Counted from the first letter of the stretch, positions 48,230 to 60,900 are shown. The stretch: DNA of 64,000 bases from Epiperipatus broadwayi (GCA_028023455.1 JAQFVV010000031.1:3656001-3720000), one strand, 5' to 3'. Program-made: numbers and translations. Notes: a model not told the origin generated them from the letters alone.

Positions 48230-50290
48230 CTGTAGAGATTCCAACGAGGAAACAGATTTGATAATGGTTTTAAGTTCTTCAATTCTGCCATTGTAGATAT
48301 AAATCCAACCAATGATGTTCATAGTTTGTATTCACCTATATTTAAAAAGATCAATAGTTGATAAATTCCATTTATGAAGCATATGAGCATAACAATAATG
48401 ATTTGTCCTGAATCTGCTTATGAGACTCTGGTTTCATCTTGGAAAATTGAATCCAACAGATTTTATTTTTGGAACTGGAAGAATAAATTTATTTGTAATC
48501 TCATAGAATTCTATTTTTTATGCAATAATTCTTCAATTGTAGTTTTTTTGGTAGAAGACCCAATGTGAGGTGGTGAAACCATATTTCAAGTTATTAGGAA
48601 GTCCAATTTGTTTAATAGTTTTTTTATACATTTTCTGTGAGATAATTTCTTTTCTGATATTTGGCAGACTATATATAAAAGAACAGGACAAAGAAATAGA
48701 CTTAAGTTTAGCAGTAATATTTCTTATGAGAACTTTTTCTCATCACTGGTGCACAATATTCAACACCACAAAAAATGATAAAGCTGGTAATACAGTACTT
48801 GCATTCCCAACCCCAAGTAGTGTGCACTAATTTTTAAGAAATTTATTCCTAGAAATTAATTTTGATTCAACCTTAAATAAATAGGAAAAATAAATTAGGT
48901 TATGATTCAAAGTCACTTCTAAATAGCATGGGATAAAATCAAATTTCAAATTACTATTGCAAAAGATCATATTCAAATTTCAAGATGGTTTCCTGTCTAG
49001 ATAAAAAATTCAATATACTGACTTCACTTAATTAAAAATAATTACCCATTCTTTGAAAAACATTTCCAATTTTTTCAAATCCTTACTGAGAAATTTTTCT
49101 AATTTAGAAAACAATTGCTTTTGAGAAGTCCAAAGCAATATCATCAGCCGAGATGGATTTTATGTCTTCTGTATCTGGAATATCATTGATGAATATACTA
49201 ATACAGTAGGTGAAAGAAATGAACTCTGTGGCAGTACACTCAGCAAAATTTTGTATGTACTATGATGATCACTTAATGTCACTTGAATTTTTATATTGAA
49301 GAGAATTTTGTTAAATAAATTAATGGTTTCTTTCTACATTTAAGAATTTTAGAAACTTTTAGAAGACCATTTTTCCAAACAGAATCATAAGCTGAGAATA
49401 GATCAATGAAGATAGCACCACATTTTAATTTATTTTGAAAGCCTTTTTCATTGTGAATTGTTAAAGATAAAAATGTTATTCACAACAGCTTCTTCTTAGT
49501 CTAAACCTAGCCTGCTCTATACGAAGCAAACATCTATTAGTAAAATTCTTATTAATATGATTTTTTCAAAAAGCTTATAGGAGGACATAATAATGATATT
49601 GAATAATATTTTTCTGAATTATTGATGGATTTGTTTGATCTTAAGACTGCTATAGTTTTGCTTGTGTGCCAAATTTTTGGAATACTATCTGCACAAGTAA
49701 TGTTACTGAATAATTCTTCCAATCATGCTTTGGTTTTAGTTCCCAATTTTTTTACAAACTCTGGAAGTATAGCATCTGCTCCTAGGATTTTTTCCTGATT
49801 TAAAAGAATTATGAGCAAATTCAATTTCACTAACATTAACATCTAAAAGTTTATATTATTATGAAGAGATGGTTGCAATTCTGCTCGAATGAAGCTTTTC
49901 CTCATTGTATCATTCTATCAATAAAGGTTTTAGCAGTATGACATATGTCTGGCAATCTGATCAACAATTAAAGTAGTGGCCCTTATAACTAGATTTTGTA
50001 AAGTTTTGTTTGTTTCTCTCCATTTTTCTTTTCTGGCATCATCCAATGATTTTTTAAATTTATTAGAAATTTCCAGTTATTTGGTAAACTAAAAAAACAG
50101 GCTATCAAGAGTACTACTAGTTTTATTTCAATTTGACATAAATTGATTACAATATCTATGAGGAAGGGATTCTCTGTCAACAGTTGTTAATTTTTTTTTT
50201 TAATCTTTCATAGCAAGAGGGAAATGGGGAGATTCTATCAATATTTTGTTCCGACATGTTCAGTATATCAACTACAGTTAATTTTTCTTA
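48230..50290 (-). pseudogene. Jockey-like LINE ORF2 relic
   Basis: Minus-strand frames preserve the Jockey-clade reverse transcriptase in order. At about 49860-49620: SEIEFAHNSFKSGKN, then GADAILPEFVKKLGTKTKAW (GPDGI....LK.LP.K...). At 49530-49150: EQARFRLRR, CGAIFIDLFSAYDSVWKNGL (motif A, FLDL..A.D.VW), a mutated LPQSS (motif B, LPQGS) and ISADDIALDFSK (motif C). At 48840-48730: TTWGWECKY and GVEYCAPVMRKSSHKK, the C-terminal AEYCAPVW..S.H motif. Stops and shifts are scattered and the catalytic frame is discontinuous, so it is inactive. Confidence 0.75.
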
Positions 50291-50394
50291 AATGTCATCT
50301 TGGAACAGGATAGCTTTCAACTATAGGAATGTAGATTTCAAGATTGATTAAACAAGGTTTATGTTGGCTAATATGATTTAATATCAGTAGTTCA

Positions 50395-50834
50395 TGAATA
50401 AGCATTTATTTTATAACGTCTTGCGTGCGATTATAATTACGATAGAATGACAGCCTGTTAAGCTAATTGCGCAGACGCTGTGAGAATGTTATTAATAAAT
50501 GAATACCTTCGAACAACCACATGATATAGTATTTATATAAGAGTAAAAGGAATCCTCTTACTCTTACGACTCAAATGTTTATATATGAGCAAATCTAATT
50601 TCATTGGCGTCATTCATACAGACATTATATATAGTAATTTAAAGTGACTATTATGTAGTCACGCCTTCGTTACAACTACTTTAGATTTGCTCATATATAA
50701 ACATTTGAGTCGTAAGAGTAAGAGGATTCCTTTTACTCTTATATAAATACTATATCATGTGGTTGTTCGAAGGTATTCATTTATTAATAACATTCTCACA
50801 GCGTCTGCGCAATTAGCTTAACAGGCTGTCATTC
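50395..50834. mobile_element. fold-back insertion with 154-bp perfect arms and 13-bp target duplication
   Basis: Arms 50445-50598 and 50681-50834 are identical inverted copies over 154 bp with no mismatch that I can find, around an 82-bp loop. TATCAGTAGTTCA occurs exactly at 50382-50394 and 50835-50847, so the inserted DNA is 50395-50834, with 50 bp of unpaired sequence at its left end. The perfect identity indicates a recent event or gene conversion. It lies just upstream (minus sense) of the Jockey relic. No hammerhead core, tRNA boxes or coding frame are visible in it. Confidence 0.9.
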
Positions 50835-50847
50835 TATCAGTAGTTCA

Positions 50848-52089
50848 GTAAGTAATGATAAACCTTTTTGTTTGTTGAAACAAAACATAAATTTTGAGTT
50901 ATTTCTGTTTGCCATCTGCCTGGATGGAATATTTTTCCTTGCTTAGCATCATAAAGTAAGAATATGTTTACCTCAATCCATTCCACAAGTTTGATAACCT
51001 GCTTGATTTTCATTTACATATGAAAATTTAAATCTTTTATAAATACAAAATATGTAGAAAGTTCTGAAAACAGAGGATAAGGCTAATTTGTATTAAGAGA
51101 TGTGTAAATATTGCATACATAAAAATTATCTATTCGAATGATGATTGCATTTTCATTTGAACTATCTTCAGTAAAAAATGTTTTCTTATCTATCTATCCA
51201 CCTATACATATAAAATAAAGGAAAAACAATTTATCACACCCCAAGACAAAGATCTCTCTAACTCCCATCTATCTTGGAACAATAACAAAAATGATATTAG
51301 TCACTGCATTTGCTAAATATCAGATAATGAGTATTTTCCTCATTTTCTTTCCTTATTTAACATCTATCTAATAACAATTGAAATTATATATACAATATAT
51401 AAGTTCTTATTCCTAAATCCTTGCTTAAATTATTTTAGCAATCTATCTTAAATATATGTCAATAAAAACTTATTTTACTCGTTGCATAATTCTAACTTTG
51501 AGCTAACTAATTATTGCTTTTGTAAATAATATAGAAACTTTCAATTCAACAACTCAGGATTTCATGAATAACATACAAATATGTTAAAACATTTCAAACT
51601 AAGTAATCATCATAAGGGCATTTGTGGTTAACTGGAAGGAGATTCTTTTATTCTTTTTGGAAGCCTTAAAAGGACTGAGAAGAGCAAATTCCTAATATCC
51701 ACCCAATATATTCTTGTCATTGCAGCTGATATTATTATATGATTATTCATATAAGAACATGGATAAGCTTTTCAGTAATATATATTAACCAGCAGGGTGA
51801 GTTTATTAGCTTTTTACCCCTGAGTTTAAGATTAAGAAATTACAGTTTTTCTTCTCAATTGCCTGCTGACTCTTAATGGTAATCAGTTGAGTTTTATTGA
51901 AGGCAGAGTGAATGTTTGTGTGAGTGAACTTTTTTTTCTAATAGATATTTATAATCATGACAGACAAATCCCAGGAGGCTGTAAAGTTGCCAGCAAAGGC
52001 AGCAGTTGATAGCCAAAGAACCAAGGATGCTAAAAATTTCCTAGTTGCAAACCCAGTCTGCCATTTGATGATATCATTGTATTTAAGTA
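50848..52089. other. AT-rich sequence, possible RTE 5' region at right
   Basis: From about 51960 the composition becomes more coding-like (e.g. AGGCTGTAAAGTTGCCAGC) and probably belongs to the 5' part of the RTE element that follows. The rest shows nothing. Confidence 0.4.
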
Positions 52090-54850
52090 TTTATAACTGC
52101 TGATCACTTACTAGTGAAGGAAGATTGCAAGAATTGGAAGACTAGTTGTCGCATTTTAAATGGGCCATTATTGGATTTTCTAAAGTTAAAAGAAAAGGTG
52201 AACAGACAATTTAAATAGTGGTGATGTACTGTACTACAAAGGCACAAACATTGAAAGTACAAATGGAGAAAGATTCATTATAAATAAAAAGTGGATGAAC
52301 AACATTGTAGAGATTGACTGGTTATCAGACAGAATGTCTAGATTAGTTATTCAACTTAATAGCAAGTATCAAATACAGATAATTCTGGTTTATGCCACAA
52401 CAAGTTCTCATTGTGATGATGAAATGGAAGATTTTTATATGGATGTACAAAATACTTTTTCTAAGACCAAACAGCATGTTAAAATTGTTATGGGAGACTT
52501 TAATGCTAGAACTGATAAACAACTGAAAGATGAAAGTGCTGTAGGCAAATTTGGTTATGATGATAGAAATGACAGAGGTTATTGACTTGTGGAATTTACA
52601 GAAAAAGAACTTTATGTTATGATTTTTTAAAAATATTAAATGGACATGGAAGCATCCAAATAAAGGTATGACATAATTAGATTATATTTTGACTATAGAA
52701 AATATGTATTTCAAGATTGTAATGTTCTTAATAAATTCACACAAGAAGTGGTTATTGATTAGTGAGATATATGATACATGTTAATGCAAAACTAGAGAGG
52801 CAACAATTATTTTAAAAAAACAATATTCATAGTTCATATTCCTAATTTTCAAAAGCATTCCAATGAATTTGAATTAGAACTTGCAAATCGTTTTCAAATA
52901 TTAACAGATTTTGAACATGATTCAGATTTGAATGAAATCAATAGTAAGATAACTGATACACTTTTAAAAACTGCAACAAAGATTGCTGGTGCAAAATAAT
53001 AACAACTGGCTAATACAATTTCTACTGAGATGACCATTTATTAAGAAATGACAAATATAAAAATATATAAAAATGATGCATAAAGAAGGATTGAATACCT
53101 CAAATTTTGTAAAATTGGGTAAAAAAGAATGGATAATGATATAAGAAAGTATAATAGTGAACTAGCAAGAAAAGCTGTAGAAGAGATAGCTCAAGAGTGT
53201 AAAACAAATCTTGGTATTGGTAGAAAACTTATTTCTGCAAAAAGAAAAAATGATAAAGGCAATTAAATTTATGAACAAAAGAAAAGCTCCTGGTAATGAT
53301 AGAATTATAATGGATATAATAAAAGAAGAAGAAGAAGAAATAGAAATTTTTTGTCAAAGCTATATACCAAATGTCTAAATGATAAAGATGTACCAGATGA
53401 CTGGAATAAGGCAGTATTAATTTTAATATTTAAAAAAAATGATAAAGAAGATAGAAATTACAGACCTATCAGTCTTTTATCAGTTCGACACAAATTTTTT
53501 ACCAAAATAATTATAAATTATCTTCAGTGAACTTTGGATTTTAACCAAACAAAAAAAAAAAAAAAACTAGATGTAACAGTGATTTTAATACGTGGATCAC
53601 ATCCATGTATTGAGAGAAGTTATAGGAAGGACCAATGGATATGAATTGCCATTATGCTTTCAATTTGTAGATTATGAAAAGCCAAAGCATTTGATTCCAT
53701 AAGCATTTTCTCAGTGATTAAAGTATTAGATCATCAAGAGAAATTATAGAAATGACCAATGAATGTGAATTGCCATTATGCTTTGGATTTATAGATTATG
53801 GAAAGGGTAAAGCATTTGATTCTATAAGTATTTCTTCAGTGATTAAAGCTTTGGATCATCAAGGTATAGACCCAGAATATTATCATATTCTGAAGAATAT
53901 CAATAAAAATGCAACAGCAACAATTAGATTACATAGTGATACTAAAAAGATTAACTTTGAGAACGAAATATGAGAGAGTTGACTCCATATCTCCAAAACT
54001 TTTTACAGCAATTTTTCAAGAAGTATTTTGTGGATTAAAATGGGAAGCTAAGGGAATAAAAGTAAATAGATATTATTTAAGTCATCCATATTTTGCAGAT
54101 GATGTAATTGTTTTTGCAAATAATGCTTTAGAACTTCACGAAATATTGCAGTCAAGCTATCAGATGAAAGTAAGAAAATAAAATTAAAGATAAATGTTAA
54201 AAAGACTAAAGTAATGTTCAATGGATTTTTTCAAAAGAAAAAAATATAGATTGATAATGATGATTTGAAGAAGTTAATAACTAAAAATATCTTGATCAGA
54301 TTATTACTACAAATACATAATGAATAAAATTAATCATACATTTAAACTTGATTGGAGTGCTTTTAGTAGAAATAATTTAATATTAAAAGGAAATGTGCTA
54401 ATGTGTTTGAAAAGGAAGATTTTTAATAAATGTGTGTTAGCAGTATTTACTTATAAATCTGAAACTTAGTCACTTAACAGAAGAGCAATACAGAGACTTC
54501 AGATCATTCTATGAAGTATAGAGAGATATATGTTGAACAAGAGATCAAAAATGAAATACATGGATGAGAGAAACAAACAGGTATTACTGACATTATTGAA
54601 AAAATCAAGAGACTGAAGTGGAGTTGAGTTGGACACATTTTTAGAAAAATTGATGGACTGTTAAAATCTTAAACTAGATTCCAAGAAATTGTAAAAGGCC
54701 CGGAAAGATACCACATGTGAGATGGATGGATGAAATAAGAAAGTATACTGGAATAATGTGGAGAAGAAAGGTTGCAGATTGGAGAATATGGACTGAATTT
54801 GATCTTCATCTTGCAGTGGATTGATAATGGTTAAAAATGATAATGATGAA
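52090..54850 (+). pseudogene. RTE-like LINE, nearly full-length but broken
   Basis: The order is complete. An apurinic-type endonuclease (from about 52105: TSEGRLQELED, FKWAIIGFS..KRKGEQT, then 52295-52585 with VYATTSSH, MGDFNART and GKFGYDDRNDRGY) is followed by the RT domain (RKAPGNDRI near 53285; NYRPISLL-like near 53458; ELPLCFGFIDYGKGKAFDSI at about 53770; DSISPKLFTAIFQEV; YFADDVIVFANNALELHE at about 54090) and the tail (WRRKVADWRIW near 54765). Frames change several times. A 124-bp stretch around the FIDY...KAFDSI motif is duplicated in tandem (53617-53740 and 53741-53864). It is inactive but the best RTE reference in the window. Confidence 0.85.
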
Positions 54851-55297
54851 TCATATAAAACGTTAAAAACAAAACCATAGAATATATACATTTTCTAATC
54901 AATCAAATTTAATTTTATATATACATAAATTCAGAATTAATATAATACTTAGTGATATTTCAATATGAATGCATGTGTGTGGTTTTTTTTTTAATTTTTA
55001 TTTTACATAAAACCAGAGAAGTATATGAATAAAATAATGGTAAATTTAATCAATTTAATGTTCAATTGTATGTTTTATTACTTACAATGCTCTATTATTA
55101 CTTCTTTTTTTTTTACTAAAAGTTAAAAAAAAATATTTGAAATGTATATCAGTATAAAGTACAACTTTATTTGTAAAAGATGAATTAATAAGATTAATAT
55201 TAAATTGAAATAAATAAATGAATAAATAAATCCATATAAAAAAACATAATTTATACTAAAAAATAATTAATTCGTACAAATGTTTTTTTATAGAGAG
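54851..55297. other. AT-rich sequence, no gene seen
   Basis: No feature is recognised. Confidence 0.4.
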
Positions 55298-55312
55298 AAA
55301 GTTTACTATATA

Positions 55313-55378
55313 GTCAAGCATTGGTGGTCGAGTTGTCGCGGGTTAGCGGGTTCGCTTCCCATGACACATGAGAAAAAA
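55313..55378 (+). repeat. tRNA-derived mini-SINE, copy 2 (internal deletion)
   Basis: Starts GTCAAGCATTGGTGGTCGAG, lacks the anticodon arm, continues with GGGTTAGCGGGTTCGCTTCC, GACACATGAG and poly(A). It is bracketed by 15-bp direct repeats AAAGTTTACTATATA (55298-55312) and AAAGTTTACTGTATA (55379-55393), one difference. Confidence 0.8.
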
Positions 55379-55921
55379 AAAGTTTACTGTATAATAAAAC
55401 TGGTTTGATATAATTTATAATGAATTTATATAAAATGGATTTAAATCTTACATAAAATGCCATATGTTTAACAACAACAAAAAAAAAAATTAAACTAAAT
55501 AGAAAATATTGATTTGTGAAATAAAAATTAAATTATTAGGCTTTAAATGCAAGTGGGTCTCACCACTTCAGATTTGATTGCAAATGACTATTCATACTGA
55601 AAAAGTTCTATGTGCTGTTTTACTACTTTTTGATCATTTGTGTCATTCAGTCAGTGCATGTTTGTTTCTCAACTTGAGCTATTTATTTACTGCTATTTTA
55701 ATAACATGAAAGGCTAAAACCTTCGACAGATGCACTTTAAAAATGCTTGTCTGACAGCCAATCAGATGTAATAATGACTGCAAGTGGAACTCTCAATTCA
55801 AAAACAACAGTAATATTTGATTTTAAAAAAAAAAAACCAAATGATTATTAGTAGTAGTAATAGCAGTATTAGTACTAAACAAAATGTTAAAGACAACAAT
55901 TACAAATAGAAATTATTAAAT
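55379..55921. other. spacer upstream of the LINE
   Basis: Moderately complex sequence at 55540-55800 (e.g. GCAAGTGGGTCTCACCACTT) may be part of the LINE's 5' untranslated region, but no start site can be fixed. An 11-base match AATTATTAAAT at 55911-55921 and 60934-60944 is a weak candidate for the LINE target duplication. Confidence 0.3.
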
Positions 55922-56140
55922 TATTTGATAAAAATAATATTACAAATGCTAAAAATGATTCATTTGTTTATAACAAATGTAATACTATTAAATCTAGTTT
56001 TAATTTTGATATATCCAATAAGAAATAAGGTAATGAGATAAATCATTCACTGCTTCAATCACCTTCAGTTATAAGCAACTCTGAAAAAGAATCATATGCT
56101 AATATACTCTTAAATCCATGTAATACATCAGGAATTAATC

Positions 56141-57547
56141 ATGATAATGAATTCTTTATCTAATAATGATATATTCAATATTTGTGATGAAGATACATCT
56201 CCCTCATTGCAAAATATTTTTAATAATGATTCAGCCTCAGTGGCTAACTTAGACCAAGATGAAATCAATAGTATTGTTTCTCAGTTTAATGAATCTATCC
56301 CTGATCAGCTTCTAAGATCTTTCATCAACTACACTAATGAAAAATCAATTGTTCTGGCAGTTACAAACAGAAACAAAGATCTTTTTAGATTTCCTGTTGA
56401 TCATTTTTGCCAAGAAATTACTGAAAAAAAATTATGGTCTCATATTTATCAATTGCTAAATCACCCAAATAATAGGTATCTTATAATTCAATGTCATAAT
56501 ATTCTACAGAAAAGCATTTTACTAAATTCTCTTAAAATTATTAACAACAAAATAGTGGTTAATGTAAACATGAACAGGCCAGTATTCTTATCAGGCCATA
56601 TAAGAAACTGTTATTTGAATTTCGGGCAACATGATCTCCAAAAATTATTAAAACCTTATGGTTCAATTTCAGAGTTCAAATATATATTAGAAAAAAGAGC
56701 AAATACTGAAGTCATTACAAACTCTGCTCTATTTAAATTATCACTGATTAAAGGTGTGTCTACTACTTCAATTCCTACAATTCATTGTGCAGAGTCAGCT
56801 CCTCTTATAATTTCATTTTGGGGTATTCCCCCACAGTGTTTCCTATGCCGTCTAAGAACACATCTCATAAAAAACTGCCCTGCTAGAATTTGCATTAAAT
56901 GCAAGGGAAGAAACAGCAAATTCCATAACTGTGATAGGTCTTCAAATCAAAATATACTTGCTATATTACAATCACCTTCAGAATTATTCATACAGCCTCA
57001 AGCTCATGAAGTTCTGATACCTACATTTCCTGTAAAGAATCATATTGTAGAAGAACAAAGTCATGAAGTTCTGATGCCTGTACTTCCTGTAAAGAACCAT
57101 ATTGTAGAAGAACAATCTGACATGCAAATGATTATAGATAACAAGTCACACTTAATGGACTCTGATTCGGATGGAATTATGACAACAAATTATTCTTATA
57201 CTCGTCAAAAATCCAAAAGAAAGGCAGGAAGAGGTAATAGGAATTTTATTGAAAAATCACATTCAATGACTTCTGAGGATTTGTCAGACTCAAATAAAAG
57301 TTCTTCTGGAAATGAATTGTGCAAAACAAATGTCAAGAGCAAAAAACTTAAAGCTGACAATCTGAAATTAACATTAATTAAATCTCAGATGTCTGACATC
57401 ACTTCTAAAGGGAATTCAAACATGGACAAGATTTCTTCAAAAAAAGTCACTCCTCAAAAACTTATGGATATTGAACATAATATTAATATTACAGATAACC
57501 TTGATAAAAAACATGATAAGATTGAAGAATCGTCACTCATACTCTAA
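56141..57547 (+). CDS. LINE ORF1 nucleic-acid-binding protein
   Basis: 468 residues, uninterrupted. An N-terminal acidic/Asn-rich part precedes a region (about 120-200, FLSGHIRNCYLNFGQHDLQK) that resembles the RRM-like domain of L1/Tx1-type ORF1 proteins. It is followed by a CCHC zinc knuckle at C233-C236-H241-C246 and a second Cys/His cluster at C251-C254-H262-C264. A 19-residue segment (HEVLIPTFPVKNHIVEEQ-like) occurs twice in tandem after the knuckles, and the C-terminus is Ser/Lys-rich with basic KSKRKAGRGNR. By analogy it binds the element RNA and forms the ribonucleoprotein particle. The ATG at 56141 is the first in frame, with a second two codons later; no host function is implied. Confidence 0.8.
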   Translation: MIMNSLSNNDIFNICDEDTSPSLQNIFNNDSASVANLDQDEINSIVSQFNESIPDQLLRSFINYTNEKSIVLAVTNRNKDLFRFPVDHFCQEITEKKLWSHIYQLLNHPNNRYLIIQCHNILQKSILLNSLKIINNKIVVNVNMNRPVFLSGHIRNCYLNFGQHDLQKLLKPYGSISEFKYILEKRANTEVITNSALFKLSLIKGVSTTSIPTIHCAESAPLIISFWGIPPQCFLCRLRTHLIKNCPARICIKCKGRNSKFHNCDRSSNQNILAILQSPSELFIQPQAHEVLIPTFPVKNHIVEEQSHEVLMPVLPVKNHIVEEQSDMQMIIDNKSHLMDSDSDGIMTTNYSYTRQKSKRKAGRGNRNFIEKSHSMTSEDLSDSNKSSSGNELCKTNVKSKKLKADNLKLTLIKSQMSDITSKGNSNMDKISSKKVTPQKLMDIEHNINITDNLDKKHDKIEESSLIL

Positions 57548-57622
57548 ATGGTTTTTTTTAAATATACAAAATATCTAGACTCAAGCTAATTCTTTAAACT
57601 TTTTTTTCTTTATATATATTGA

Positions 57623-60600
57623 ATGAAATTAAAAATATCTGGCTTAAATGTCCGTGGGCTTAACTCTGATAAAAGAGTTGATGCTCTTGCTCACTGGACA
57701 AAGAAGTTTTTGCCTCATTTAGTTTGTTTGGGAGAGACAAAATTACATATTAATTCAAATCAAAAGATAATTGACAAATTTAGGCTACTTTCATTATTCT
57801 ACATCTAATAGCCCATCAGCTGGAGTTGTTCTTCTTATTCCTTTCCAATCTCTGATACAAAATTTCAGAATTAGCTTTTTAAACTCTAATTTAATCTTTA
57901 TAACCATTTGTATAAACTCTTTCAAATTTAATGTAGTTTTTCTCTACTTAAACAAAGATATTGGGCGCATTCATAATCAAATACATCTCATTAATTTAGG
58001 ACTTATCTCAAATCCTTTTCCTACAATTCTTCTTGGAGACTTCAACTCTACTTATGACTGTTTCAATTCAAAATTTTTACACCTTCTAAATTCTCATTTC
58101 ATGTGTGCACAGGGTTTTTTCCCACATGATGCATGTTCATTTTATACAAAGAAATTTTCTTCTCTTATAGACCTATTATATTACTCTCCGGAACTGCACT
58201 TCTTCATCAATCCATCTTTACAACCATTACCTTTCTCTGATCATCATGCTATTATGCTTGATCTAACATTAGACTTACCCAATAAAACCTATGTACACCT
58301 TAAATCTACAATAAGAATTTTGCTAAAATCTGCTACACCAGAGGCGATTATCTCTGAAGCTTATATTTTTTTCCAGAAAATAGACATCCTAGCTCTTCCA
58401 CCAGCTGAATCTTGGTTTGCTTTTATAAATATTCTTAGTTCTTTGATTTATCATTACACTAGAAAGAATAAAGGGCCGATTGGGTTACTTAAGAAAGCAG
58501 ATAGCTTAATTACAACATTGAAAGATATACCTCCAACACCAGCATCTGTACAGGTTATTATTGACCTGAAGCAACAATATGTAGAGACGCACCAAATCCT
58601 AATAGACTATCTGGCTACTAAAAAAGCGAGGTTTTACCTCTCTAAATCTCATAACTTCTCAAGGGGATATATAAGGTGGGCTATGAGTTTTCAAAGTAAG
58701 TCTAAAATTCCATCAGCAATCACAGTGAATAATATAATTTTCTCAGGTAATAGCATGATTTTACAAATTTTAAATCATTATAAATGCAAGCTAGTAGATG
58801 TTTCACAGAATTTGGTGCTTGATACATCTATATATTCTTGTGAGACAATTCATGGTATATGTAATGATGATATTAGAGCTAAACTTTCATCCATGCCTGA
58901 TAGAATACATCCTGGAATCCATGGAATACCAAAATTCATGTTCAAACATCTTGAAGCCTTCACAGTACCAATAGTGAGTAGAATGATTGATCTACTTGCC
59001 TCAGGTCCCCTTACAATTGATCAACTCTATCCCATTGCGATGGTCCCATTTCTTAAGAGTGCTATTATTCCATCACCTCTGGATAACCTTAGACCAATCT
59101 CGATGACTCCATTAATTATTAAACTGATTGAAGCAATTATCAAAGATAAAATTCAAAATATCATTCTGCCTTTTATCTCTAGTTTTCAATTTGCAAAGAA
59201 AGGTAGTTCCACAGCTGAGGCACTCTGCCTATTCAGGTTAATTATGGATTATACAAGAAAAAATAAAAAGTCAAAGCCAATAGTTGTCCAACTTGATATT
59301 TCAGCTGCTTTTGACTCAGTCAGAATTCCTCAACTAATACATCTTCTAAGTGGTCTGAACATTGCCACAGGTATAATGAACATCATTACTAACCTTCTAT
59401 TAAACAGACATATTGCAATTTCATTAAATGGAAAAATTTCAAACTCATTCACACCTACCAAGTCGATTCCACAGGGTTCTCCTCTTAGTCCCTTACTCTT
59501 CATTCTATATATAAATCCATTCCTTAAATCTTTAGATATGAATCTTCCTGGATTGTACATTTCTGGTATCAATAAATCCATTCAGCACATATCCTACATG
59601 GATGATGTGGCAGTGTTCTTACCATCTAGAAAATTCATACTGAAACTAATTCAAATTATGGACAATTTCACCATAGAGTCAGGTCTTGCATTTAACCTTA
59701 GAAAATCTGCTGTATGGAGACTTTCATCTGGAAAATCCATTCCATCCCTTTTCACAGCTATGCCACAAAAATTTTTGGGCTTACCAATGAGTCTCTCTCA
59801 TGCAGCAATGAGGAAATTAATACAAGACACTATCATGAATTCTGCAAGAAAAATAATTGATTCACTTTCAAAATTTTATACATCATTATTCGCAAAAGCA
59901 GCCCTACTCAACGTGTTACTATTCACCAGAATTGCTTACTACATGCCGTTCATTAAATTCTCATCAAAATTTATCCAGAATATAAACTCTCTTTGCTCTA
60001 GATTAATGTGGAAGGGTAAAACTGTTGCTATTAGCTTAAGAAAAGTGCAGAGACTAACAAGACTTAATGGCTTGTCACTGCATTCACTTCATGTTCTTTG
60101 TCTACAGAAATCAAATAACCTCATTACAAGACTTAATGGGATTTTTCCTGATGACTCACCTTTTCTATCTATTCATCCTACAGATACTCCACCTCCAATT
60201 AATGATGGTTGGCTGACACAAGTCTTAATTGACATTGCAAAAATTCTCACACCTTTAACTCAAATAAAACCAACGAAACTTCGTTATTGGGATGCCTATC
60301 TTCTTTTTTTTCCAACAATTATCCCAGATCATAGCATTCTCACCTGTACAAACTTTGCCATTATAAAGAAATATAAAAGATGTAATCTAGAACCAAAATA
60401 TTTGGACTTTCTTCTAAAGCTAAATCTCAATGCCCTTCCAACAAGCCACTTTCTTGTGATGCATAGAGGTTTTTCATCTTTGGACCCTGTTTGCTCACTC
60501 TGCCACAGGGAGGATGATACCATATTTCATATTTTCAACGATTGTTCCTCTCTTCAGGGCTGTAGAATATTGATTAATAAAATTTATACATCAAAACATC

Positions 60601-60707
60601 TAATTATCAACACACTCATAAAAGGTTTTGCTTATGGGGATTTTGCAATTATAAGAAGTGCAACTTTCATCACTTTCTGTCTGTGGTTTGTCAGATGCTT
60701 CTGTTAA
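57623..60707 (+). pseudogene. LINE ORF2: endonuclease and reverse transcriptase, one frameshift
   Basis: The first segment (57623-57808) encodes the endonuclease start, LNVRGLN...HLVCLGETKL. The frame then shifts at about 57771-57790 and a 978-codon frame runs to 60707. It includes LLGDFNS, IDLLYYSP and FSDHHAI (endonuclease), PISMTPLIIKLIEAIIKDKI, QLDISAAFDSV (RT motif A), IPQGSPLSPLLFILY (motif B), SYMDDVAVF (motif C, YMDD at residues 609-612 of the long frame), and a C-terminal CSLC...H....C knuckle starting at residue 908. YMDD instead of the usual (F/Y)ADD is atypical for LINEs. The single shift may be real damage or an assembly error. Otherwise the protein looks competent. Confidence 0.85.
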
Positions 60708-60900
60708 CCTGATCCAACATTAATTTTTTTACAAAAATTAAAAGATATCAAAGAAAGAGATTTGAAGTTAGCTCCTCACCTAATAGTAAATTCCACATGG
60801 AATCTTATTAATATTGGACATTAAGTAATTTAATGGTTTATAAATGTATTGCCAAATTTAATGTTTTTTTATAATTTTTTCTTTATTGTAAACATAGTTG

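Noticed and set aside
48374-48830. Two adjacent plus-strand frames as host genes
   Set aside because: The minus strand here carries Jockey C-terminal motifs; the plus frames are shadows.
59330-59581. Minus-strand frame of 83 codons
   Set aside because: Shadow of the intact LINE ORF2 on the opposite strand.
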